A DNA stretch of 14,875 nucleotides from Candidatus Latescibacterota bacterium (GCA_003529325.1 DPVW01000144.1:21058-35932); one strand, 5' to 3'; counted from the first letter of the stretch, positions 1 to 7,205 are shown. Notes: a model not told the origin generated them from the letters alone. Program-made: numbers and translations.

Positions 1-58
1 GGAAGCTGTACGAAACTCGTGTAAAATCAACCTCTTGGGGGGGCACTGGTGGCCTCAT
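1..58 (-). CDS. 5' end of an unidentified gene, possibly an ABC-type ATP-binding protein (partial)
   Basis: An ATG at 58-56 on the minus strand opens a frame that stays open to the window edge and reads MRPPVPPQEVDFTRVSYSF. An AGGT lies 8 nt upstream of the ATG. The string EVDFTRVSYSF resembles the first beta strand of ABC ATPase domains, which typically read like 'I.F.NVSFSF', but no Walker motif is inside the window. It follows the THUMP gene on the same strand after 45 nt, so it would be the next gene of that operon. The call rests on only 19 codons and could be chance. Confidence 0.35.
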   Translation of the reverse strand, partial: MRPPVPPQEVDFTRVSYSF

Positions 59-103
59 GTCAGCATACCTGCAAAGCCCGTGCCGTAGATCCCGACCGCC
101 CTT

Positions 104-1075
104 CTATATTGACTCGATGCCGACCAGGTTGAGTCGTTCAAGGAGAAAGAGCACACACCGACGGCGGCGCACGTAATACGGAATCGTCGCCATCACATCG
201 AGGGGCAATTCGAGTTCTCGCAGAAGGGCCACGAACTGTTCGCTCCTCCGTACGAGCAGGCCCAGAATCCCTCCAGGGGTGACGATCCGTACCGCTTCGT
301 GCAGTTGCTCAGCGATGCCGGCGCCATCCAGATCCGCTACGAGTAGAAATACGGGGAGAGTACCAGACGTTACCGGTAACCGACTGGAGTGGGCGGCAAC
401 GATCGTAGCGGCGATTGCCAGGTCAGTTCGCCCCCTTGTTGCCGGCATGGTTGCCACGGGCAGATCCTGATCCAGATCGAGTACGCGGCAGACCGAGTTC
501 AGCGCCGGGCCAGACCACCCCTCCCGCTGAGGATCACCGACGGGCCGACGCTCGCCGAGGTGCACGGTAATCAGGACCCGCCGCTTTCGCACTCGAATAC
601 TCAGACGCAACGGAGGCTGATGCTGTCCAGCCCCCGTGATGTGAAAGCCCTGGCTCTGCAGGATGGGTCGAGCCCCTGCCTCGATCTCGGTAGCGGTGAA
701 GCGATGTGCACCGCGTAGGGTGATGCGCAAATCGACGATGCTGACATCGACGGTCGGGTCACATGCCGATGCAAGTCGCCGGATCGCCTCCACAGGCAAG
801 CCGCGGAGACAGTGTAGAATCCGCTGCAGGCCAGGTTGTCCTACGGTCACATCGTGAGCCTGTGCAGCGATGGCCTCGACTGCGGTGGGACATGTCAGAG
901 CCAGCAGGCGACGGGGACTGGCCTCGGTGCGAAAGTACAGTCCCCCGACTTCCCCGCGCTCCACACGCAATCCCCGGATGCGGGCCCCAAATTCGGCCTG
1001 CAACTCGTCGACGGCTACGTCCTCCAGTCCACCGATACAGGACAACTGGTATTCGAGAAGGCGAATCGTGCTCAC
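104..1075 (-). CDS. THUMP-domain protein with an eroded RNA methyltransferase domain
   Basis: This 323-residue protein looks like a THUMP-type RNA methyltransferase (TrmN/Trm14/RlmL group, which make N2-methylguanosine in tRNA or rRNA). What is seen: an N-terminal segment with a 'GLEDVAVDEL' start as in that group, then a THUMP-like stretch at about 105-175 (ITLRGAHRFTATEIEAGARP, later LLITVHLGERR-like strands), then a Rossmann-like C-terminal part (TPGGILGLLV near 265-275). Two hallmark motifs are missing. The SAM-binding DPxCGSGT loop is replaced by sequence around MPATRGRTDLAI (about 209-220), and no NPPY motif exists. The protein is also shorter than family members, which are usually about 370 residues or more. 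The GTG start at 1075 overlaps the stop of the M16 peptidase gene, implying translational coupling. It may bind RNA without methylating it, or be a decaying enzyme. THUMP family is fairly sure; activity is doubtful. Confidence 0.7.
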   Translation of the reverse strand: MSTIRLLEYQLSCIGGLEDVAVDELQAEFGARIRGLRVERGEVGGLYFRTEASPRRLLALTCPTAVEAIAAQAHDVTVGQPGLQRILHCLRGLPVEAIRRLASACDPTVDVSIVDLRITLRGAHRFTATEIEAGARPILQSQGFHITGAGQHQPPLRLSIRVRKRRVLITVHLGERRPVGDPQREGWSGPALNSVCRVLDLDQDLPVATMPATRGRTDLAIAATIVAAHSSRLPVTSGTLPVFLLVADLDGAGIAEQLHEAVRIVTPGGILGLLVRRSEQFVALLRELELPLDVMATIPYYVRRRRCVLFLLERLNLVGIESI

Positions 1076-2352
1076 GGCTCCGGTGCTCCTACCGTGGCGA
1101 CGGCGACACGATCCGGTTGCAGAATTCCGTCCAGACAGCGACGAATATCGTCGACGCTTATCGCACCTGGGCCGCTGTAGAGGTCGGTTAGCGCAAAGGG
1201 GTGGCAGTCATGCTCTCGGGCGCTCTCGATGAAACCTACCGTGCCCTCCACGTCCTCCCAACGACAGACCATGTCGCCATACGCCCGTCGTAGCGCACGA
1301 TCGAAGTCGGTCTCGATCCAGTTTGAGCTTGGTGCATTGGCCAGTTCCTCGAGAATCGCCCTCTCCAGGGCACCCGGATCGTCGGCATCGCCACCAAGCA
1401 GACAGAAGCCGTAGCTCTCGTCCATATGCACTTCGCCACCGAAACTCTCGCCGTCGAGCAACCCCGACTCATAATGCCTTGAAAAGAACTCGCTGCCTGG
1501 GCCAAAAAGAATGTCAAGTGTCATCTCCAAGGCCAACTCATGGCGCATCAAGGGGAGCCCTTGTCGCGGCCTCTCATCGGCGAACCCGAGCAGTCGCCGC
1601 GGTCTGGCCAACGACATCGGCGCATTCCTCCGACCCGGGTCTGCCTTGGCGCGATGCATCGACGTGGACATGGGCAGCTCGGGCCCCCGCTCGGGCCAAG
1701 TGGCCATCCCCTGATTGCTGATATCGAGCAGTGCCGCCGCTTCGATCGGGCCGCAGGCCAATAGCTGTATCGCCGACGGTCGATAATGTCGTCGGTGGCA
1801 ACGATCCAGCAGTGCCGGGTCGATGGCGAGCAGACTCTCAGGTGTACCGGCAATGTCGATGGCGATACGCTGATCCGGATAGAGTGCCGACAACAGCATC
1901 TGGAAGGAGACCCACTCGAGGTTGTCCTCGAATAGCTGAATTTCATGGCCGATGATGTCCCGTTCGCGGCCAACGGACTCCTGCGGAAAGTGCCCGGCCC
2001 TCACCAGTTCGAAGAGCAACTCGATGGCCTGGGGAAAGACCTCGGCACCGCAGGTGAGCGAATAAGAGGTGGTCGTGAATCCAGTCTGTGCGTCAATGTC
2101 GGCGCCGATCGCCGTGAAGCGCTCGCCAATATCACCAGTTGGCTTCTCGAACAGCCGGTGCTCAAGAAAGTGGGCGATCCCTGCGGGTTCGCCCAACGCT
2201 TGGCCTGATTCGTGCAGCGCTCCGAAGGAGATGCTCAATACGGCGTGGCAACGGCGGCCCTGTCGCGGTACGATACAGAGACCACCACCGGCATCTAGGT
2301 CGTCGATGACGACAGATTCACGCAGAACATCGTGTATCTGTGTCAGCATCAC
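1072..2352 (-). CDS. M16 family zinc metallopeptidase, catalytic subunit (YmfH-like)
   Basis: This 426-residue protein is an insulinase/pitrilysin-family (M16) endopeptidase. The inverted zinc motif HXXEH is present as HFLEH at residues 61-65. Glutamates that could supply the third zinc ligand follow at 130 and 137, in RERDIIGHEIQLFED. The context GIAHFLEHRLFEKPTGD closely matches the Bacillus YmfH type (HFLEHKMFEK). Length is typical of a single-unit M16 protein that works as a heterodimer. It overlaps the upstream inactive M16 gene by 4 bp (GTGA), so the two are probably co-translated and form one peptidase. AGGAG lies 5 nt before GTG at 2352 and 8 nt before an ATG at 2349, so either could start translation. 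No signal peptide is visible, which suggests a cytoplasmic enzyme. The substrate is unknown. Some databases link this family to EF-P modification in Firmicutes, but nothing here supports that role. Confidence 0.88.
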   Translation of the reverse strand: MMLTQIHDVLRESVVIDDLDAGGGLCIVPRQGRRCHAVLSISFGALHESGQALGEPAGIAHFLEHRLFEKPTGDIGERFTAIGADIDAQTGFTTTSYSLTCGAEVFPQAIELLFELVRAGHFPQESVGRERDIIGHEIQLFEDNLEWVSFQMLLSALYPDQRIAIDIAGTPESLLAIDPALLDRCHRRHYRPSAIQLLACGPIEAAALLDISNQGMATWPERGPELPMSTSMHRAKADPGRRNAPMSLARPRRLLGFADERPRQGLPLMRHELALEMTLDILFGPGSEFFSRHYESGLLDGESFGGEVHMDESYGFCLLGGDADDPGALERAILEELANAPSSNWIETDFDRALRRAYGDMVCRWEDVEGTVGFIESAREHDCHPFALTDLYSGPGAISVDDIRRCLDGILQPDRVAVATVGAPEP

Positions 2353-3662
2353 GCCGACTCCTGGGGGCCGAGGAAATATTCGGTGTCCAGTACCGTCGTT
2401 GCCGCAATGGACTGCACGGCCTCTGCCGGCACCGCCGCTAACGCCGCGTGCAGTTGCAGGCGGGAGCCATTGGTGCCTGCAAGACGGCGTGCATGGTGGA
2501 AGTGCACGAGGCTCTCCCGGTCATCTTCTGCCCCATCAAGCCGCTGCCGAGCCAGCGCTTGTGCACGCTCGACTTCGGCACGGGATGGGCCATGGGTTCC
2601 CAACTCGCGTAGCTCTTGGAGTACCTGTTCGACCACGGCAGATCGATGCTCTGGTTCCACACCTGCTTCCACCAGCAGCAACCCAGCCATGGGTTCGAGA
2701 TAGGAAGCGATGTGATAACACAAGCCCAGTTGCTCGCGGATATGGTTGTAGAGCCGGGAGTATGCATCTCCCCCAAACAGAAGATTCATCAGCATGAGCG
2801 CGGCATACTCTGCAACAGTTGCGCCAAGGCGGATCGGGGTACGAAAGCCCAGTACCAGACGCCCCTGGGATACGTCTGCGGATTCGAGAATCTGTTGTGG
2901 GCCTGCCAAGGGCAGCAACTGGGGGATCTCTGCGCATGCGCGACGGTCGTCATGGGCCGCAGGCAGCAGGCTGACGCACAGATCGGCAACCTGTTCCGTG
3001 TCGACGTCACCACAGACGTAGATGTCCATCGGGGCGTCGATGACGAAATTGCGCAGAAAGGACAACAGACTGGCGCCATCGAGGTGGGACAATTCCGCAG
3101 GACTCCCATGGGGGGCCAAGGCCCAGGGCGTATCTGCGCCGATACACTCCATACAGCGTCGCTGGGCGAGTAGAGAGCGATCGTTGAGCAGGCTCTCTAC
3201 AAAACGGCGCAGAGACGCCTTTTCCTGTTCGATTCGAGCTTGTGGTAACTGACCGTCCTCGAGAAAGGGTTCGGCGAGCACCTCCCCGAGAAGACCGAGA
3301 CCCCGCTCCAACAGGTCGTCGCCATCTCGTGGGACAAAGGCCCCATCGACGGCGTCATAGTGCAGATGGAGGAGCTGGAAAGGACCGAAGGCGACACTTT
3401 GAACGGAGAATGCCGCCCCGTAAAGCCAATCCGTATATTGGTTGAGAGCCCGTAGATCGGGTAGTCGCCGCGTGCCCCGCTCAAGGAGTCTGGACAACAG
3501 TGCCAGCTGCGTGACAGCGACGGGCTGCAACAACTGAGGCAGGAACAGATCGACCCAGACCGACTTGAACCGGGTCGTCTGGCGAATGTGGAGCTGTCCG
3601 CCTCCGGCCAACAGACGACTGTCAAAGTCATTGGGAGCAGTTGGGCCGTCGGCGGTGCTCAG
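2349..3662 (-). CDS. M16 family peptidase-like protein, non-catalytic partner (YmfF-like)
   Basis: This is the second half of an M16 pair. It has the family's fold signatures, such as LLERGTRRLPDLRALNQYTD, LYGAAFSV, EQEKASLRRFV and DIYVCGDVDTEQV, which align with Bacillus YmfF. It has no HXXEH, so it cannot bind catalytic zinc and presumably shapes the chamber with the catalytic partner encoded just downstream (4-bp overlap). The start is unusual. The only ordinary start codon in frame near the N-terminus is TTG at 3611, which has no ribosome binding site. Seventeen codons upstream, a CTG at 3662-3660 sits 6 nt after AGGAG (3673-3669), and a stop follows at 3677-3675. I therefore place the start at CTG (437 residues). 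If TTG is right, the protein is 420 residues. Family is confident; the start is inferred. Confidence 0.85.
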   Translation of the reverse strand: MSTADGPTAPNDFDSRLLAGGGQLHIRQTTRFKSVWVDLFLPQLLQPVAVTQLALLSRLLERGTRRLPDLRALNQYTDWLYGAAFSVQSVAFGPFQLLHLHYDAVDGAFVPRDGDDLLERGLGLLGEVLAEPFLEDGQLPQARIEQEKASLRRFVESLLNDRSLLAQRRCMECIGADTPWALAPHGSPAELSHLDGASLLSFLRNFVIDAPMDIYVCGDVDTEQVADLCVSLLPAAHDDRRACAEIPQLLPLAGPQQILESADVSQGRLVLGFRTPIRLGATVAEYAALMLMNLLFGGDAYSRLYNHIREQLGLCYHIASYLEPMAGLLLVEAGVEPEHRSAVVEQVLQELRELGTHGPSRAEVERAQALARQRLDGAEDDRESLVHFHHARRLAGTNGSRLQLHAALAAVPAEAVQSIAATTVLDTEYFLGPQESA

Positions 3663-3668
3663 GGTAGG

Positions 3669-3673
3669 CTCCT
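3669..3673 (-). promoter_or_regulatory. Ribosome binding site pointing to a CTG start
   Basis: AGGAG is followed by CCTACC and then CTG at 3662-3660. It is the only good Shine-Dalgarno near the 5' end of the non-catalytic M16 gene. No ATG, GTG or TTG in the right frame lies at a suitable distance from it. Confidence 0.55.
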
Positions 3674-3749
3674 CTCACACCCGGCGGGCGATGTGTGTGA
3701 CGTTGAGACGAATGAGCGGTGGGGACGCAAGAGTTCAGGCAATTAGGGG

Positions 3750-4922
3750 TTATATCTGCCGCTTGCGATACTCTCCCAGTTGGTAAAAGGTAACGTGCTG
3801 GAAGACATCGAAGCCGTGCGCCAAACGGTATTGCTCGCCAACCTGATCGACGAAACGGTCACGCACCAAACCCTCAAGAACCATGTCGAGATAGGTCTGG
3901 GAATTGCGCGAGGCGCGTGAAATGAACTGGGACGAGCGTTGCCGTTCGAACAACTCCTCCCATGAGAATGTATGGGTTAACTCAGGCTGCAACTGTTGGT
4001 CAAAGAACAGATACAGCACACTGACCTGCTGCGGCATGAGTCGCCTCACGAGATCTGCCTGCAAAATCCACAACTTACCGAATCGCCGGCTCGCCCGTTC
4101 GTAGTCGGAGAGTCCGGTGAACTGGGCGCTGTGATCCCGGTATTGCTCGCGTGGCATGAACTGCACCTTCTCGTCGGTATAGCCCGCCATGAAGGCCTCG
4201 ACGCGGACATCGGCGCTGTCCCCGGTGTAACAGAAGTCGATGACCGGCACCTGCCCGGGTTGTGGCGCATGGGCGCGCAGGAAAAAGCGGTGATTCTCGT
4301 AGCGACCCACTTCCTGTTGCAGATGTCGCTGCACCTTGTCGATACGCGTGCGGTGCGCACTGTGATAGAGGCCGTCCTCACGCAGATAGTTGGTCAGCGT
4401 CTGGTATTCGACACAGCGGCCCAATTCCAGTCGGTCGATCTCTTCGGCGAGAAAGGCGCAGTCCAGATTCTGCTCATCGACGTCGGCAAATACTTCATTG
4501 AAGGCCCTACGTATCGTCTCGCGCTCAGGCGGCCGGCTGTCCGCTTTCGGAAAGTTGACGACGACGCGACTCACCGAACCCGAAGATAGGTCTCGATCCT
4601 GGGCCTCGCGGAACATCCGCATGGCACTTGCAATCAGTTCGTACTGATTGCCTTCCCGAAGTACGAGGCGGCCGATCTCTACCCGGCTAGCGACACCGAT
4701 TCCCTCGATGTCGGTCTGCATGATGGCGCGACCGCTATAGCGGCCCAACAGCCATGTCGAGCGGCTGTACTCATCAGCGAGTTCGCCAAAATCGTTGCGC
4801 ACTCTGCGGGAGAACTGAAAGTGCGCACTGGGCTCATAGTAGGCGACGAGATCAAAAACGACGGGCCGCTTCAGTGGCACCACTCGCGAGGCAGCTCCAA
4901 AAATTTTCGGCACGGCTGTCAT
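3750..4922 (-). CDS. Unidentified 390-residue protein between an ABC exporter and an M16 peptidase pair
   Basis: I do not recognise this family. The protein is charged and soluble-looking, with no signal peptide, no membrane segment and no obvious metal or nucleotide motif. The N-terminal part (about 20-115) has aromatic-rich beta-like segments (VVFDLVAYYEPSAHFQFSRR). The middle is acidic and helical (about 140-190). The last 50 residues (LVRDRFVDQVGEQYRLAHGF) have the rhythm of a winged-helix wing, a weak hint only. The ATG at 4922 has an excellent AGGAGGT 8 nt upstream, so the start is firm and expression is probably good. It lies 47 nt after the ABC exporter stop and about 90 nt before the M16 genes, all on one strand, so it probably works with one or both. 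Base composition matches its neighbours. Confidence 0.85.
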   Translation of the reverse strand: MTAVPKIFGAASRVVPLKRPVVFDLVAYYEPSAHFQFSRRVRNDFGELADEYSRSTWLLGRYSGRAIMQTDIEGIGVASRVEIGRLVLREGNQYELIASAMRMFREAQDRDLSSGSVSRVVVNFPKADSRPPERETIRRAFNEVFADVDEQNLDCAFLAEEIDRLELGRCVEYQTLTNYLREDGLYHSAHRTRIDKVQRHLQQEVGRYENHRFFLRAHAPQPGQVPVIDFCYTGDSADVRVEAFMAGYTDEKVQFMPREQYRDHSAQFTGLSDYERASRRFGKLWILQADLVRRLMPQQVSVLYLFFDQQLQPELTHTFSWEELFERQRSSQFISRASRNSQTYLDMVLEGLVRDRFVDQVGEQYRLAHGFDVFQHVTFYQLGEYRKRQI

Positions 4923-4930
4923 GTTCTGTT

Positions 4931-4937
4931 ACCTCCT
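4931..4937 (-). promoter_or_regulatory. Strong Shine-Dalgarno of the 390-residue protein
   Basis: AGGAGGT is fully complementary to the 16S anti-SD core and is spaced 8 nt from ATG at 4922. It is the strongest RBS noticed in the window and fixes the start of an otherwise unknown gene. Confidence 0.75.
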
Positions 4938-4969
4938 ACCAGACCACAGGTCGGTGGGTGGGGTTTTTG

Positions 4970-6754
4970 TCACGTCGCCGGCTCCTGATAACCAGCCTCC
5001 CGTGCCAGTTCCTCGATACGTTCGTCACGAAGTTCCTTCTGTTCTTTCGCCCAGTCTGGGTCGTACAACTCTCGATAGAGTCCTTCCTGATCGATCAATT
5101 CCTCGTGGCTGCCCACCTGTTCTACCCGTCCCTCTTTGAGCACGACGATCTTGTTGGCATTCTTGATCGTCGACAGGCGGTGGGCAATAATGAAGGTCGT
5201 GCGGTCCAGCATCAGTCGTTGCAGTGCGTCCTGTACCTTTGACTCCGATACGGTGTCCAGGGCGGATGTCGCCTCGTCGAGGATGAGAATGCGCGGATTA
5301 CGGATCAGGGCACGGGCAATGGCGACACGCTGCCGCTGACCACCGGACAGGCGTGTGCCATTGGCGCCAATCAGCGATCGATAACCATCGGGAAGGGTGC
5401 AGATGAACTCATGGGCGTTGGCCAGCCTCGCTGCCTCTTCGATCTCTTCCGTCGTCGCTTCCGGCTTGCCGTAGCGGACATTGTCGAGGATGGTTCCACG
5501 AAACAGGAATGTCTCCTGCAGGACGATACTCATCTGGTCGCGCAACGAGCGCAGGGAATATTCCTGGATATCGCGACCGTCGATGGTGACTTCACCGCGC
5601 GAGCGATCGTAGAACCGGGCGATGAGATTGGCGATCGTCGTCTTGCCCGAACCAGAGGGGCCGACGAAGGCGACGACCTCCCCGGGCTCGGCGCGAAAGG
5701 AGACATCCGTCAGTACCTGGTCGCCCTGGGCGTAGGCGAAGCTGACGTCGTTGAACACGACTTCGCCGCGGATGGTTTCACGTGAACCGTCCGGCCGGTC
5801 TGTGACTTCAGGCTCCATGTCCATGATCTCGAAGACCCGGCGGATGCCGACCTTGGCTGGCAGGATCTGCTGCACGACACTGATCAGTTCAGAGACCGGC
5901 CGATACAGCATGCCCACATAGGACAGCAGCAGGATGTACTCCTCAACCGACAGTTCCGCATCCAGGACTGCGGAGCCGCACACGAGCATCACGGCAACCT
6001 GGCCGACATAGGAGATGTTCCCCGTCATGTTCCCCCAGATGCTGCCGAGGTTGCCGGAATACAGATTGATGTCGTAGCTCTCGCGCAACTGTGTGATCAA
6101 GGCTCGACTCTCGCGCATTTCCCCTGAGTGCGACTTGACCATCTTCATCGCTCCGAGGACTTCGCTGACCTTGCCGTAGATCTGCGACATCTTCTCCGAT
6201 GATTTCCACGCCGTGTGCGAGATCCGACTGTTAAAGAAGAAATAGCCGAGAAAATGCAGTGGCAGGACGGCGAGAGCGACGAGGGTGACCTCCGTGCTGT
6301 CTCGGAACAACATCACAAGAATCGCAATCGCTTTGAAGGATGAAATGAGCGTGTTCAACACGGTCCCGGTGACCAGGGTCGTGATCGAGTTGACGTCATT
6401 CATCATGCGGGAGATGATCTCTCCCGAGCTGCGTGACTCATAGAAACCGAGGGACAGACGCTGCAGGTGATCGTACAGACGCCGCCGCAGGTCAAAAACG
6501 ACGCGCCCACCAAGGACCCGCATCTGGTATGAGTAGAGGTAGGAGAGCAGGTTGGAACTCAGATGGATCGCAAACAGCGCAGCAACACAGAACAGGAACA
6601 CATCGCGATCCCCCTGGGGCAGGGCTGTGCCGATGAGCTTGGCCGATAGTCGAGGTGACGTGAGGCCAAGTGCCGTCAGGATCAGCAGTGTGACGGTGGA
6701 TACGGCGAGTCGCGCTCGATACGGTAAGACGATGCGGTAGACTCGCCCCCATAT
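4970..6754 (-). CDS. ABC exporter half-transporter (membrane domain fused to ATPase, MsbA/lipid A or multidrug type)
   Basis: This inner-membrane exporter uses ATP hydrolysis to move a lipid, drug or peptide outward, probably as a homodimer. Counting from the first in-frame GTG (6601), the ATPase motifs are all intact: Walker A GPSGSGKTT (314-322), Q-loop VLQETFLFRGT, signature LSGGQRQR (418-425), Walker B ILILDEATSALD (438-449) and H-loop AHRLST (474-479). The membrane domain has the expected coupling segment FYESRSSGEIISRMMNDV. GTG 6601 would cut off the first membrane helix. In-frame sequence upstream clearly continues the family (GRVYRIVLPYRARL, then a hydrophobic helix), giving about 594 residues, a normal length. 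No ATG, GTG or TTG is in frame between 6602 and the stop at 6818-6820. An ATG at 6752 is in another frame. The 5' coordinate is therefore approximate. No N-terminal peptidase domain is present. Substrate unknown. Confidence 0.9.
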   Translation of the reverse strand: MWGRVYRIVLPYRARLAVSTVTLLILTALGLTSPRLSAKLIGTALPQGDRDVFLFCVAALFAIHLSSNLLSYLYSYQMRVLGGRVVFDLRRRLYDHLQRLSLGFYESRSSGEIISRMMNDVNSITTLVTGTVLNTLISSFKAIAILVMLFRDSTEVTLVALAVLPLHFLGYFFFNSRISHTAWKSSEKMSQIYGKVSEVLGAMKMVKSHSGEMRESRALITQLRESYDINLYSGNLGSIWGNMTGNISYVGQVAVMLVCGSAVLDAELSVEEYILLLSYVGMLYRPVSELISVVQQILPAKVGIRRVFEIMDMEPEVTDRPDGSRETIRGEVVFNDVSFAYAQGDQVLTDVSFRAEPGEVVAFVGPSGSGKTTIANLIARFYDRSRGEVTIDGRDIQEYSLRSLRDQMSIVLQETFLFRGTILDNVRYGKPEATTEEIEEAARLANAHEFICTLPDGYRSLIGANGTRLSGGQRQRVAIARALIRNPRILILDEATSALDTVSESKVQDALQRLMLDRTTFIIAHRLSTIKNANKIVVLKEGRVEQVGSHEELIDQEGLYRELYDPDWAKEQKELRDERIEELAREAGYQEPAT

Positions 6755-6833
6755 GCTCGGCCGTGTCGTTGTTATGGGTTTTTTGGAGATAGTTGTAACG
6801 TCCTGTACACAGATGACTTAGAGGAGTTTCGTA

Positions 6834-6960
6834 GGCTCTATCGGCGTACTGTCCACCTGTGTGCCCGCCGTCTACGTCGTTGTCCTTCACAGGCAACGAT
6901 TCGCAGGCTGTGGGAGCAAGGCGACGTGGACACCGGATCGACCGGTGGGACGCCAGAGCC
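6834..6960 (+). ncRNA. Candidate structured small RNA (rod-like fold)
   Basis: Complementary segments are nested around a common centre. GGCTCT (6834-6839) pairs with AGAGCC (6955-6960). GGCGT (6843-6847) pairs with ACGCC (6950-6954). GTCCAC (6851-6856) pairs with GTGGAC (6926-6931). TCGTTG (6877-6882) pairs with CAACGA (6894-6899) and is capped by CC/GG around a TTCACA loop. A side hairpin CACCGG-ATCGA-CCGGTG lies at 6931-6947. The layout of closing stem, open middle and terminal stem-loop recalls 6S RNA, but the length of about 127 nt is short for 6S and I found no primary-sequence match. An intrinsic terminator follows 9 nt downstream on the plus strand, which sets the direction. It could instead be a structured leader of the ABC gene on the other strand. 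Confidence 0.35.
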
Positions 6961-6969
6961 AGACCCGCC

Positions 6970-7017
6970 ATAGACCTTCAAGGCGCGGTAGGCTCAATCG
7001 AGCGGTCTATTTTTTTT
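6970..7017 (+). terminator. Intrinsic (Rho-independent) terminator with T8
   Basis: ATAGACC (6970-6976) is the exact reverse complement of GGTCTAT (7004-7010), and eight T (7010-7017) follow. Inside, GCTC-AATC-GAGC (6992-7003) forms a small hairpin that abuts the 3' arm and could stack on it. No protein gene on the plus strand ends upstream, so it probably ends the candidate small RNA, or attenuates transcription into trmJ. Confidence 0.6.
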
Positions 7018-7022
7018 AGAAG

Positions 7023-7205
7023 TGGAGAGTGAAGCGGTGGAACCGGGTCTCCATGCGAGGGTCTGTGGGCGACCTACGCCAGCGTTTTGGAGTTCGGTGC
7101 TTGGGTCGGGAGCGACCTTGGGCGCTCCGTGTCCAAGCGAAGGAGGGCGACGCCGTGGCACAACGTCATGTTCGAGGGCGAATGTACCTTTGGTTTTTGG
7201 AAACC
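7023..7205 (+). promoter_or_regulatory. Hairpin-rich leader of trmJ
   Basis: Several perfect stems lie between the terminator and trmJ. TGGAGA/TCTCCA (7023-7028 with 7048-7053) encloses CGGT/ACCG. GGCG/CGCC pairs 7068-7071 with 7077-7080. GCTTGG/CCAAGC (7099-7104 with 7133-7138) encloses two mutually exclusive stems, GGTCG/CGACC (7104-7117) and GGAGCG/CGCTCC (7109-7128). GGTTT/AAACC (7192-7205) ends about 20 nt before the start codon. No known riboswitch consensus was recognised. Some stems are expected by chance in GC-rich DNA. Confidence 0.3.

Noticed and set aside
1..103. Possible 4.5S/SRP RNA suggested by a GGGGGGGCACTGGTGG-like start
   Set aside because: The conserved SRP tetraloop and asymmetric loop sequence (GGTCAGG..CCGGAAGG..AGCAGCC) is absent, and an open frame with a start codon explains 1-58.
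2069..2797. Open frame of 242 codons on the plus strand opposite the M16 genes
   Set aside because: It spans the overlap of two real genes, is proline/arginine-rich as expected from antisense of GC-rich coding DNA, and lacks a convincing RBS.
4938..4963. Hairpin GACC-ACA-GGTC with a nearby T5 on the plus strand before the 390-residue gene
   Set aside because: The stem is short and separated from the T run by a G-rich stretch, and no plus-strand gene ends there.
6492..6971. Open frame of 159 codons on the minus strand upstream of the ABC exporter
   Set aside because: Its C-terminal half reads through the exporter in the wrong frame, and its N-terminal half coincides with the inverted repeats of the candidate RNA.
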